DNA of 64,000 nucleotides from Sulfurisoma sediminicola. GTDB taxonomy: Bacteria; Pseudomonadota; Gammaproteobacteria; Burkholderiales; Rhodocyclaceae. Position numbers and translations under genes: made by a program. A model generated the notes under the pieces. The model did not search any database and was not told the origin of the DNA. It was given only the letters and a program-made list of their open reading frames with translations. Below, piece by piece: positions 41,350-50,269 of the stretch; positions within the stretch are counted from its first letter, which is position 1; the number at the start of each line of letters is the position of its first letter. The DNA lies in contig NZ_BHVV01000001.1 in assembly GCF_003865015.1 (NCBI RefSeq), positions 186,001-250,000 on the forward strand, read 5' to 3'.

Positions 41350-41522
41350 GGATTTAACGTGAAATCCGCTTTTCAGCGCGCTTTGCAATTTTCGAGCGCA
41401 GCGAGCCAGTCAATAGCCGCCCCGTGAGGGGAGGATGGGAGGGGCGGGCCGATTTGCCAGCTTGGAGCCTATCGAAGTTACGATATTTCATGATTTAGGC
41501 TGGTTTATCGAAGCCATGAGCG
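41350..41522. other. Non-coding spacer inside the Ehr-like operon
   Basis: 173 nt with lower GC than its surroundings in the half near hyfE (TTACGATATTTCATGATTTAGG). It has weak stems (GCGCT/AGCGC; CCGCCCC/GGGGCGG). No open reading frame or clear promoter is visible. It is the only large gap in an operon whose other genes overlap or touch, so it may carry an internal promoter or regulatory RNA element. Confidence 0.4.
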
Positions 41523-42191
41523 TTAGTTGTCCTTCAGCCGTTCCATGTGACGGATGTCGAGGCTGTCGAACTGTTCGCGGATCTGGAAGAAGAACACGCC
41601 GAGGATGATGGCGCCGACCAGCACGTCGAGCGCGATGCCCAGTTCGACCACCATGGGCATGCCGTAGGTGGCGCTGGTAGCGGCGAGGAAGAGTCCGTTC
41701 TCCATGGCGAGGAAGCCGACCACCTGCGGAATCGCCTTGGTGCGCGTGATCATCATCAGGAAGGCCAGCATAACGACGGCGAGCGCAATGGCCAGGGTAC
41801 CCCGGGTGATGGTGCTCGAAAGTTCGGAGATCGGGTGCGCGACATTGAAGGCGACGATGACGAGGCCGATGCCCACCAGCATGGTGGTCGGAATGTTGAT
41901 CAGCGATTCGACGTCCCACTTGACCTGCAGGCGACGCACCAGCCGATGCAGGATCCAGGGCAGTAGCAGCGCCTTCAGCAGCAGCGTGAGCCCGGCAGAC
42001 CAGTAGAGGTGGGTCTGTCCCGTGCTGACGGCCACCACCAGCGTCGACAGGCACAGCGCCAGACCCTGGTATGCGAACAGATTGATGAGCTGCATGACGC
42101 GCCGCTGCGCCAGCATGGCGAAAGCCAGCAGCAGGATCAGCGCCGCGAAAAGATTGATGAGCTGGGCCGAGAAGGAAATCGTGGCACTCAT
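41523..42191 (-). CDS. Ehr/Hyf-like HyfE subunit (NuoK-related)
   Basis: A 222-aa membrane protein with six or so helices. Residues 130-200 contain the NuoK-like block (TRTKAIPQVVGFLAMENGLFLAATS, then LGIALDVLVGAIILGVFFFQI), with the conserved membrane Glu in MENGLFL. It links the antiporter-like subunits to the rest of the membrane arm. Its start overlaps the end of the HyfC gene. Confidence 0.85.
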   Translation of the reverse strand: MSATISFSAQLINLFAALILLLAFAMLAQRRVMQLINLFAYQGLALCLSTLVVAVSTGQTHLYWSAGLTLLLKALLLPWILHRLVRRLQVKWDVESLINIPTTMLVGIGLVIVAFNVAHPISELSSTITRGTLAIALAVVMLAFLMMITRTKAIPQVVGFLAMENGLFLAATSATYGMPMVVELGIALDVLVGAIILGVFFFQIREQFDSLDIRHMERLKDN

Positions 42192-43144
42192 GCGCTGCCT
42201 TCCAGCATCAGGCGCACCAGCAGCCCGAGCACCGCCAGCATGAAGGCAGTACCGAGGAATTCAGGGGCGCGGAAGATGCGCAGCTTGGCGTTGATGGTTT
42301 CGATGCCCGCGAGCAGGAAGCCGCCGATGGCGAGTTTGAGCACCAGCATCGGGATCGCCAGCAACAGGCCGGAAAAGCGCTCACCCTCGGCGATGCCCCA
42401 GGGGAAGAACAGCGCCAGGCCGAGGCAGGAATAGGCGTAGAGCTTGAGGCTGGCGGCCCACTCGATCAGCGCCAGGTGGCGCCCCGAGTATTCGAGGATC
42501 ATCGCCTCGTGGATCATGGTCAGCTCGAGATGGGTGGCCGGGTTGTCCACCGGCACGCGGGCGTTCTCGGCCAGCGATACCATGGTGAAGGCGATGCCGG
42601 CGAAGGCGAGGCTGGGGAAGACCAGGAATTCGCGGTGCGCCAGCGTCTCGACGATGGTCGTCACGGAGGTGGACTGGGCGATCATTGCGAGAGTGAAGAT
42701 CACCATCAGCAGCGCCGGCTCGGCGAGGAAACCGACCAGCATTTCGCGCCGTCCGCCGAGCGTGCCGAACGAAGTGCCGACGTCCATCGCGGCCAGCGAA
42801 ATGAATACGCGCGCCAGGCCGAAGACGCCGACCAGCGCCAGGGCATCGGCGGCCGGGGCGAGCGGCAGGTCGGTCGACAGGGCGGGAATGATGGCGCAGG
42901 CCAGCACCATGCAGCCGAAGACGACGAAGGGTGCGCTGCGGAACAGCGAAGAGGCGCCATGCGCCAGCACCACGTCCTTGTGGAACAGCTTGTGCAGCAT
43001 GTAGTAGGGCTGCAGCAAGGGCGGCGCCGTACGGTTCTGGAACCAGGCGCGACACTGCCCCACCCAGCCGCTGAGCACCGGCGCCAGCAGCAGTGCCAGC
43101 GCGATCGCGAAAATCTGACCGATCAGGCCGGAAATGCTGATCAT
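42188..43144 (-). CDS. Ehr/Hyf-like HyfC subunit (NuoH-related)
   Basis: A 318-aa membrane protein with eight helices. NuoH/HyfC hallmarks: GRREMLVGFLAEPALLMVIFTLA, VPVDNPATHLELTMIHEAMILEYSGRHLALIEWA. The acidic residues in the loop after helix 5-6 (the quinone-cavity region in complex I) are present. It overlaps hyfB as ATGA and hyfE. It would connect the Fe-S/large-subunit module to the antiporter arm. Confidence 0.88.
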   Translation of the reverse strand: MISISGLIGQIFAIALALLLAPVLSGWVGQCRAWFQNRTAPPLLQPYYMLHKLFHKDVVLAHGASSLFRSAPFVVFGCMVLACAIIPALSTDLPLAPAADALALVGVFGLARVFISLAAMDVGTSFGTLGGRREMLVGFLAEPALLMVIFTLAMIAQSTSVTTIVETLAHREFLVFPSLAFAGIAFTMVSLAENARVPVDNPATHLELTMIHEAMILEYSGRHLALIEWAASLKLYAYSCLGLALFFPWGIAEGERFSGLLLAIPMLVLKLAIGGFLLAGIETINAKLRIFRAPEFLGTAFMLAVLGLLVRLMLEGSA

Positions 43145-45150
43145 GGACGCGCCACCAACAGCAGTCCCAATAGCGTCAGGAAGCTGTAGAGCAGGTAGAC
43201 GGCAATGCGGCCGCCTTGTACGGCGGTGACCAGGCCGGAGACGGCACTGACCAGCCGCGCCAGCGGCAGGTAGAGCCAGTACCAGAAATGGTCCTCGACC
43301 TTGACGCTGTAATAGGGCTTGCTGTCGCGGGCGGTCGGCAAATGCATCTCCAGGCGGAACATGACATCGAAGATGCGGCGGATCGGCTGGCTGAAGCCCT
43401 CGGCCGTGTCCTGCGCGCGCGGCCCCTGGAACCAGTAACCGCAGTCCCAGGCCGCGGTGCGGCGCACGCGGCCGTGGTAGAGGCGGCGTACCAGCCAGCG
43501 ACCCAGCAGCAGCGTGGCGGCGATGGTGACGAGGAAGATCAGCGGCTCGTAGCTGGCCCGCTCGGGCGAAATCGGCGCCAGCATCCACCAGCCCTGTTCG
43601 TTCAGCTTGTCGGCGAGGCCCACGCCCAGAAGCTGGTGCGTGGCGGCGTCGATGCGCGAAATCACCGTCGACGGCAGAATGCCCAGCAGCAGGGTAAGGA
43701 GCGCCAGCCAGCTCAAGCCGACTTTCTCCCAGGTGCCGGCATCGTGTGCATCCTTGAGGGCCGGTTCGCGCATCTGACCAAGGAAGATGATGCCGAAGAA
43801 CTTGACCATGGCGAAGCCGGCCAGAGCGGCGACGAGAGCGACCAGCGCCGCCGCCACCGGCACCACCATATTGAGCCAGGGATGCGGCAGGCCGGGAGAG
43901 AACAGGAAGCTTTGCAGCAGCAGCCATTCCGAAACGAAGCCCGACAGCGGCGGCAGCCCGGCGCTGGCGATCACCCCGGCCAGGGCAAGCCACGCCACCC
44001 AGGGCATGCGATGGATCAGCCCGCCGAGCTTGCCGAGGCTGCGTTCCTTGGTGGCGTGCAGCACCGAGCCGGTGCACAGGAACAGCAGGCTCTTGAAGCC
44101 GGCGTGGGCAAGGCAATGATAGAGCACGGCCGTCATGGCCAGAGCCGCCAGTGCCTCCATGCGATAAGCGTGGAAGATGAGCGTCAACCCGATGCCGACG
44201 ACGATGAGGCCGATGTTCTCGATCGATGAATAGGCCAACAGCCGCTTCATGTCGTTCTGCACCGTGCTGTAGAGCACGCCGAACAGGGCCGTAACAAGGC
44301 CGACGGCCAGCGCCACCACGCCCCACCACCACAGGTCCGAGCCCAGCAGGTCGAAGCTCACGCGCAGCAAGCCGTAGATCGCGGTCTTCAGCATCACGCC
44401 GCTCATCATCGCCGACACCGGCGAGGGCGCGGCCGGGTGCGCCTCCGGCAGCCAGACGTGGATCGGCACCAGGCCGGCCTTGGCGCCGAAGCCGACCAAC
44501 GCGAGCAGGTAGGCGGCCGAGGCCCAGAACGGCGACAGATGCTGGGCGCGCATGCCGGCGAAGGTGTAGTCGCCGCTGCCCGAGGTCATCACGCCGAAGG
44601 ACAACAGAATCGCGATGGCACCGACGTGGGCGATCAGCAGATAGAGGAAACCGGCGCGGCGGATTTCCTCATGGCGATGGTCGGTGGTGACGAGCAGGAA
44701 GGACGACAGCGCCATGCTTTCCCACGCCACCATGAAGGCGTAGGCATCGTCGGCCAGCAGCACCAGCAGCATGCTGGCGAGGAAGACGTGGTATTCGAGG
44801 CCGAGCACTCCCGGCGCCGAACCCTGGCCTTGACGGAAGTAGCCGGCGGCATAGATCGAGATGCCGACGGACGTAAAGCCCAGCAGCATCGCAAAGACGG
44901 CGGTGAGATTATCGAGGCGCAGGTGGAAGGGGAGATCGGGCAAGCCGACGACGAGCACGGCGGTTTCCGGCGACTCGCCGAGGAAACCCAGCGCCACCAG
45001 ACCGACCAGCATGCCGACGAGGGCACCGAGGGGAAACAGGGTCTTGGCGATGAAGCGCGTGTTGCCCGGCGCCACCAGCCCCGCCAAGCCGATCGCCAGC
45101 CAGGCACAGGCGGCAATCAGCAAGATATCGATGGGCAGGAGCGTCGACAT
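43141..45150 (-). CDS. Ehr/Hyf-like HyfB subunit (NuoL-type antiporter)
   Basis: A 669-aa membrane protein with about 16 helices. Conserved: AFMVAWESMALSSFLLVTTDH (Glu), FGAKAGLVPIHVWLPEAHPAAPSPVSAMMSG (Lys and His-Pro), HCLAHAGFKSLLFLC (Lys) and a long amphipathic C-terminal region as in NuoL/HyfB. Start ATG 45150 is preferred over the upstream GTG. It is the first gene of the Ehr-like operon after a 104-nt gap to SulP-1, and has its own extended -10. Confidence 0.9.
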   Translation of the reverse strand: MSTLLPIDILLIAACAWLAIGLAGLVAPGNTRFIAKTLFPLGALVGMLVGLVALGFLGESPETAVLVVGLPDLPFHLRLDNLTAVFAMLLGFTSVGISIYAAGYFRQGQGSAPGVLGLEYHVFLASMLLVLLADDAYAFMVAWESMALSSFLLVTTDHRHEEIRRAGFLYLLIAHVGAIAILLSFGVMTSGSGDYTFAGMRAQHLSPFWASAAYLLALVGFGAKAGLVPIHVWLPEAHPAAPSPVSAMMSGVMLKTAIYGLLRVSFDLLGSDLWWWGVVALAVGLVTALFGVLYSTVQNDMKRLLAYSSIENIGLIVVGIGLTLIFHAYRMEALAALAMTAVLYHCLAHAGFKSLLFLCTGSVLHATKERSLGKLGGLIHRMPWVAWLALAGVIASAGLPPLSGFVSEWLLLQSFLFSPGLPHPWLNMVVPVAAALVALVAALAGFAMVKFFGIIFLGQMREPALKDAHDAGTWEKVGLSWLALLTLLLGILPSTVISRIDAATHQLLGVGLADKLNEQGWWMLAPISPERASYEPLIFLVTIAATLLLGRWLVRRLYHGRVRRTAAWDCGYWFQGPRAQDTAEGFSQPIRRIFDVMFRLEMHLPTARDSKPYYSVKVEDHFWYWLYLPLARLVSAVSGLVTAVQGGRIAVYLLYSFLTLLGLLLVARP

Positions 45151-45170
45151 GGGCGGCACGTTAGCGGACG

Positions 45171-45184
45171 GGCGATTCTAGCAG
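45171..45184 (-). promoter_or_regulatory. Extended -10 before hyfB
   Basis: Minus strand CTGCTAGAATCG: TGC followed by TAGAAT. It is nearly identical to the elements before both SulP genes. Predicted start near 45168, 18 nt before the ATG. Confidence 0.6.
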
Positions 45185-45254
45185 CGACCGCCGTGCCGGC
45201 GACAGCGGCACGTGACCCGGCTGCCCGCGGTGATCGATGCCCAACATCATGGGG

Positions 45255-47375
45255 TCATTTCCGGAGCAGTGTTGATGCGTGCTCCTTGCCGGCGGCCGAT
45301 GCTGCAGCGTAGGCAGCTTCGATGGCGAGGTCCGCGCTGGGAAAGATATTGGGCTGTCCGACGTAGTCGAAAAGTCCGGTAGCGCGCATGACGTCGATCA
45401 CCTGCTTCTTGAGGCCCGCGAACATCACCGTGATGCCGCCGGCGCGCAGGCGCTCGACCAGGTGGTGCACCACCTCCTCGCCCGAGGCGTCGAGTTCGTT
45501 GATGCCGTCGCCGACGACCAGCAGGTAGGCGACGTCCGGATTGTTGGCCACGGCCTCGAGGATGGCATCCTCGAAGTAGGAGACGTTGGCGAAGTAGAGC
45601 CGTCCGTCGAAGCGCACGGCGACGACCACGTGCGACTCGGGCAGCTGGTTGTGCTTGACGTCGCGCAGGGTGCCGTCCGGGTGACGGCCGAGGATGGCGA
45701 CGCGTGGCGTCATGGTGCGGTAAAGATAGAGACCGATGGCGAGTCCGGCGCCGACCATGATGCCCTTGTCGAGATGGGGTGCAAACGCCAGCGTCGCGAA
45801 GAAGGTGACCACCGAGGCGATGCCGTCGTGCTTGTTGGCGTGCCAGGCATGCTTGATCGCGCCGAAATTGATGAGGCCGATCACCGCCATGATGATGACC
45901 GCGGCCAGTACTGCCTGGGGCAGGTGGTAGAGCAGCGGCGTCAGGAACAGCAGCGTCAGCAGCACGAATACGGCGGTGATGACCGAGGACATGCCGGTCC
46001 GGGCCCCGGCATTGGCGTTCACGGCCGAGCGAGAGAACGAGCCGGACACCGGGAAGGCCTGGGTCAGGCTGCCGATGAGGTTGGCGAGTCCCTGGCCGAT
46101 CAGCTCCTGGTTGGGGTCGATCTTGTCCTTGGTCCTGGCGGCGATGGCCTTGGCGATGGAGATCGCCTCCATGAAGCCGACCAGCGAAATCACGATGGCG
46201 GCTGACAGCAGGCTGACAAAAGCGTCCAATGACAACTTGGGTAGGCCGACGGAAGGCAGGCCCTCGGGAATCTTGCCGACCACCTCGCCACCGCCGGTCA
46301 GCTTGAGATTGCCGCTGCCGGCCTTGGCGATGCGCCAGTGCCGCCCGTCCGACTGGCTGCCCGCCGGCACCTTGCCCTGGGCATAGAACATGGCCGCCTG
46401 GCCATCGGCGGCGGCCACCTGCTCGAAGACGAAGCTGCGCACCGCACGGTTGCGCTTGCGGTTTTCTTCCTCGCGATCCTTGAGCTGCAGCTTGAGCAGT
46501 TCGATCTCGTAGTTGAGCGTCGCCGCGTCGTGCGCCATCTCGCCGCCCGATTTGTGCAATTTCTTGAGCTCGATACTCTTGGCTACGACCTGCTCGGTGA
46601 TCTCCTTGATGCGCGCCTCGGTACGCGCGAATTCGCCGAGCAGCGTCTGCGCCTCCGGCTCGGCGATCTGTTCCAGCGACGCCGTGGCGTTGCGCTCGAA
46701 ACCAATCTGCCAGGAAACCACCGTGGTCAGGGCAACGGCGATCAGCACGCCCGGCAGCCTGGGCGCCTTCTTGCGGATCGCCCACATGATGGCGATGGCC
46801 GCCACGCCCATGGCCAGCGTCGGCAGGTGGGTGTCGCCGGCAAGCTTGAGCACGCCCCAGATATCGACGATGAAGGACTCGGAGCGGCCCATCGGCACGC
46901 CCATCAGCTTGTTGAACTGCGACAGGCCGATGATCATCGCCGCGGCGTTGGTGAAGCCGACGATGACCGGGTGCGAGAGGAAGTTCACTACGACGCCGAG
47001 CTTGAAGACGCCCAGCGTGAGCTGGAAGATGCCGACCAGCAGCGCCAGCATGATGGCCAGGGCGACGAACTGTTCCGAACCCGGCGCGGCGAGCGGCGCC
47101 AGCGAGGACGCCGTCAGCAGCGACGCGACCGCCACCGGCCCGGTACCGAGCTGATTTGACGATCCCCACAGCGCCGCCACCGCCACCGGCAGGAAGGCCG
47201 CGTAGAGGCCGTAGTAGGGCGGCAGGCCGGCCAGCTGGGCATAGGCCATCGACTGCGGCACCAGTACCAGCGCCACCGTAAGGCCGGCGAGGAAGTCGGC
47301 GCGCAGCGTCGCGCCACCGTAAGGCCACCAGCGCAGGAAGGGGAGAAACCGTTGCAGTCGGGGCGAGAGGGTCAT
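45255..47375 (-). CDS. SulP-family anion transporter with coiled-coil insertion and STAS domain
   Basis: A 706-aa transporter. Typical SulP membrane core (LRADFLAGLTVALVLVPQSMAYAQLAGLPPYYGLYAAF; TRTGMSSVITAVFVL) and a C-terminal STAS domain (about 560-690, YFANVSYFEDAILEA, VVGDGINELDASGEEV). Unusually, about 150 residues are inserted between two transmembrane segments (about 220-370), including a coiled coil at roughly 240-300 (RTEARIKEITEQVVAKSIELK). SulP members carry sulfate, bicarbonate or other anions. It is encoded just upstream of, and on the same strand as, the Ehr-like complex. Confidence 0.87.
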   Translation of the reverse strand: MTLSPRLQRFLPFLRWWPYGGATLRADFLAGLTVALVLVPQSMAYAQLAGLPPYYGLYAAFLPVAVAALWGSSNQLGTGPVAVASLLTASSLAPLAAPGSEQFVALAIMLALLVGIFQLTLGVFKLGVVVNFLSHPVIVGFTNAAAMIIGLSQFNKLMGVPMGRSESFIVDIWGVLKLAGDTHLPTLAMGVAAIAIMWAIRKKAPRLPGVLIAVALTTVVSWQIGFERNATASLEQIAEPEAQTLLGEFARTEARIKEITEQVVAKSIELKKLHKSGGEMAHDAATLNYEIELLKLQLKDREEENRKRNRAVRSFVFEQVAAADGQAAMFYAQGKVPAGSQSDGRHWRIAKAGSGNLKLTGGGEVVGKIPEGLPSVGLPKLSLDAFVSLLSAAIVISLVGFMEAISIAKAIAARTKDKIDPNQELIGQGLANLIGSLTQAFPVSGSFSRSAVNANAGARTGMSSVITAVFVLLTLLFLTPLLYHLPQAVLAAVIIMAVIGLINFGAIKHAWHANKHDGIASVVTFFATLAFAPHLDKGIMVGAGLAIGLYLYRTMTPRVAILGRHPDGTLRDVKHNQLPESHVVVAVRFDGRLYFANVSYFEDAILEAVANNPDVAYLLVVGDGINELDASGEEVVHHLVERLRAGGITVMFAGLKKQVIDVMRATGLFDYVGQPNIFPSADLAIEAAYAAASAAGKEHASTLLRK

Positions 47376-47433
47376 GATCGGTCGATCCGGTTGCGCCCAG
47401 CGCCCCGGCTTGATGAGTCACTTGCGAGGCTTC

Positions 47434-47445
47434 CGATATTAGCAG
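47434..47445 (-). promoter_or_regulatory. Extended -10 of the first SulP gene
   Basis: Minus strand CTGCTAATATCG; TAATAT preceded by TGC. Predicted start near 47429, leader about 54 nt. Confidence 0.65.
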
Positions 47446-47551
47446 TCCGATAGCCCACGTCACTAACAGGTTTTTTATTGCGGAATCAGGGGGACGAATC
47501 TCGCAACGCAACAAGCGGCATCGCCCGGAGCAGGGGGCCGGATATGGCAAT

Positions 47552-47564
47552 CTGCTAATATTCG
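47552..47564 (+). promoter_or_regulatory. Extended -10 of the second SulP gene
   Basis: Plus strand CTGCTAATATTCG. Predicted start near 47568, leader about 37 nt. Same core as on the opposite strand at 47434-47445. The 229-bp region 47376-47604 between the two SulP genes contains nothing else obvious. Confidence 0.65.
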
Positions 47565-47604
47565 CGGCTTTCATCGCTGCCTAGCGCCCTTCCCACATCC
47601 TGCC

Positions 47605-50169
47605 ATGACCGCACACACCGCCCCCTGGTTGCGAAAGTTGTTTCCTTTCCTCCTCTGGTGGCCGCTCGTCAATCGACGGACAGCCAAGGACGACCTGCTG
47701 GCGGGCATTACCGGTGCGCTGATCGTACTGCCCCAAGGCGTGGCCTTCGCCACCATCGCCGGCCTGCCGCCGCAATACGGCCTCTACGCCGCGATGATGC
47801 CGGCGGTGATCGGCGCGCTGTTCGGTTCCAGCTGGCACCTCGTCTCCGGCCCGACCACGGCCATCTCGATCGCGGTCTTCGCCGCCCTATCCCACCAGGC
47901 CGATCCCGGCTCGGCGCACTACATCCAGCTGGTGCTGACGCTGACCTTCCTCGTCGGCGTCTTCCAGCTGGTGCTGGGACTGGCACGCATGGGCGCCCTG
48001 GTCAATTTCATCTCGCACACGGTGGTCATCGGCTTCACCGCCGGCGCGGCCATCCTCATCGCCGCGAGCCAGGTACGCAACTTCTTCGGCATCAACATCC
48101 CGCGCGGCACGCCGTTCTACGAGATCGTGCATCAGCTGGTCGTACAGGCCGGCGACATCAATCCCTGGGTCGCCGGCGTCGGCGGCGTCACGCTGGTCAC
48201 GGGCATCCTCGCCCGCCGCTACATCAAGAAGATTCCCTACATGATCGCGGCGATGATCGTCGGCAGCATCGTCGCCGAGATCCTCAACCTCTGGATAGGC
48301 CAGGATGCCACCGGCATCAAGACCGTCGGTGCCCTTCCCGCACAGTTGCCGCCGCTGTCCGCCCCCGACTTCTCGCTCGACACGCTGCGCCACACCATCG
48401 GCCCGGCGCTGGTCATCACCATGCTGGCGCTGACCGAGGCCGTCTCGATCTCCCGCGCCATCGCCGTGCGTTCCGAGCAGCGCATCGACGGCAACCAGGA
48501 ATTCATCGGCCAAGGCCTGTCGAACATCGTCGGCGCCTTCTTCTCGGCCTACGCCTCCTCCGGCTCCTTCAACCGCAGCGGCGTGAACTACGAGGCCGGC
48601 GCGCGCACGCCGCTGGCCTCGGTTTTCGCCTCGATCTTCCTGCTGCTGGTGCTGCTGGCAGTGGCCCCGCTCGCCGCCTACCTGCCCAACGCCGCCATGG
48701 CCGGCATCCTTTTCCTCGTCGCCTGGGGCCTGATCGACTTCCACCACATCTCCCACATCTGGCATACCAGCAAGACCGAGTCGGCCATCCTCGCATCGAC
48801 CCTGATCGGCACGCTGTTCAACCTCGAGGCCGGCATCTTCCTCGGCGTCTTCCTGTCGCTGGTGACCTTCCTCTACAAGAGCTCCAAGCCGGAGATCGTC
48901 CCGGTGGTGCCCGCCGTCGAGGAGGGGGCCTACCACTTCGTCCGCGCGCAAGGCCTGCCCGAGTGTCCGCAACTCAGGATCGTGCGCATCAACGGCTCCG
49001 TCTACTTCGGCTCCGCCAGCTACGTGCAGGCCGTCCTGCAGCAGATCGACGAGGAGAATCCGCAGCAGAAGTCGGTGTTGATCGCAGCGGCGAGCCTCGT
49101 CCGCATCGACATCGCGGGCGGGGAAATCCTGGCCCAGGAGGCGCGCCGCCGCCGGCGCATGGGCGGCGGCCTCTACTTCTACCGCCTCAGCCGGCCCAAC
49201 TACGACTTCCTGCGCCAGGGCGGCTACACGCACGACATCGGCGAGGGCGCCTTCTTCCCGGTGATGACCGACGTGACCCGCGCGCTCTACTGGACGCTCG
49301 ATCCCGACGTCTGCCGCAATTGCAAGGTGCGCATCTTCAAGGAGTGCAACAGCGGACTGCTGCCCGACGGCTTCCGCCGCCAGCGTCTGCTGTTCGCCAC
49401 CGACGGCAGCGAATTCAGCCACGCGCCGCAGGAAATAGCCATCGAGCTGGCACGCCGCTTCGGTGTCACCCTCGACATCATGACCTCGGTGCCATCCGCC
49501 GAGGAAAGCGAAATCGCCCGCGCCCGCCTCTCGGTCACCACGCGTGCGGCGCTGGTCGCCGGCGTCGACACCGAGGAGATCGTCCGCGTCGGCAAGCATC
49601 CCGAGGCCGAGGTGGTCGCGGCTGCAGCCACGGCGGACACCAACATCCTGATCATCGGCCGGCGCCCGACGAAAGGCGACATCAAGGAAAAATTGCTCGG
49701 CGATATCGCCGCCCGCATCGTCGGCCGCGCCCAGTGCCACGTACTCATCGCCGGCTGGCAGTCGCAGATGTGGAAGAAGCGCATTCTCGTCGCCAGCGAC
49801 TGCTCGCCGGAAGGCGAGCATGTGGCCGAGGTGGCGACCCAACTCGCCAAGGTTACGGGCACGCCGGTAACGCTGGTCGCCTGGGGCCGCGATGCCGGAA
49901 AGATCCGGGAGGACCTGGACCTGCAGGTCGGCCGCATGAAGGTTGATGGCGTCGACTGCGACGCGCTTTATGTCGAGGGAGGTCCGGAGCACGCCGTCAT
50001 CACCGCGTTGCGCGAGACCGAGGCCGACCTCGTCATCATCGGCAACCACCACATGCTGGGCGGCAGCGTTCCGGGCCACATCATTGCTCAACTCAGTTGC
50101 CCGGTTCTGGTAGCGAACTTCGGCGGCCCGGCGCCGGGGATCGCGTCGGCGGTGATCAACCAGGCCTGA
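47605..50169 (+). CDS. SulP transporter fused to STAS and two USP-like domains
   Basis: An 854-aa multidomain protein. SulP membrane core (about 1-420: DDLLAGITGALIVLPQGVAFATIAGLPPQYGLYAAMM), STAS domain (about 450-560, GSVYFGSASYVQAVLQQIDEEN), a short Cys segment (CRNCKVRIFKEC), then two universal-stress-protein-like domains (about 590-715, LLFATDGSEFSHAPQEIAIELA and NILIIGRR; about 725-845, RILVASDCSPEGEHVAEVA, LVIIGNH). USP domains may bind nucleotides and could gate transport. Divergent from the other SulP gene. Confidence 0.87.
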   Translation: MTAHTAPWLRKLFPFLLWWPLVNRRTAKDDLLAGITGALIVLPQGVAFATIAGLPPQYGLYAAMMPAVIGALFGSSWHLVSGPTTAISIAVFAALSHQADPGSAHYIQLVLTLTFLVGVFQLVLGLARMGALVNFISHTVVIGFTAGAAILIAASQVRNFFGINIPRGTPFYEIVHQLVVQAGDINPWVAGVGGVTLVTGILARRYIKKIPYMIAAMIVGSIVAEILNLWIGQDATGIKTVGALPAQLPPLSAPDFSLDTLRHTIGPALVITMLALTEAVSISRAIAVRSEQRIDGNQEFIGQGLSNIVGAFFSAYASSGSFNRSGVNYEAGARTPLASVFASIFLLLVLLAVAPLAAYLPNAAMAGILFLVAWGLIDFHHISHIWHTSKTESAILASTLIGTLFNLEAGIFLGVFLSLVTFLYKSSKPEIVPVVPAVEEGAYHFVRAQGLPECPQLRIVRINGSVYFGSASYVQAVLQQIDEENPQQKSVLIAAASLVRIDIAGGEILAQEARRRRRMGGGLYFYRLSRPNYDFLRQGGYTHDIGEGAFFPVMTDVTRALYWTLDPDVCRNCKVRIFKECNSGLLPDGFRRQRLLFATDGSEFSHAPQEIAIELARRFGVTLDIMTSVPSAEESEIARARLSVTTRAALVAGVDTEEIVRVGKHPEAEVVAAAATADTNILIIGRRPTKGDIKEKLLGDIAARIVGRAQCHVLIAGWQSQMWKKRILVASDCSPEGEHVAEVATQLAKVTGTPVTLVAWGRDAGKIREDLDLQVGRMKVDGVDCDALYVEGGPEHAVITALRETEADLVIIGNHHMLGGSVPGHIIAQLSCPVLVANFGGPAPGIASAVINQA

Positions 50170-50220
50170 AATCGCCCTCGAAACTCCGCGGGCCGGCCTC
50201 CGGCCCCCGTCCGACAAGCG

Positions 50221-50254
50221 AGGCCGATCTGGGATAATCCGGATCGGCCTTTTC
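50221..50254 (+). terminator. Rho-independent terminator
   Basis: AGGCCGATC, 12-nt loop, GATCGGCCT followed by TTT. It follows the SulP-USP gene. The loop contains GATAAT, which may double as a -10 for the next gene. Confidence 0.7.
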
Positions 50255-50269
50255 ATTCCGGGAACAGCC

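Noticed and set aside
50170-50269. Cobalamin riboswitch before the adenosyltransferase gene
   Set aside because: Only 100 nt are available, containing a terminator hairpin; no B12-box-like sequence was seen.
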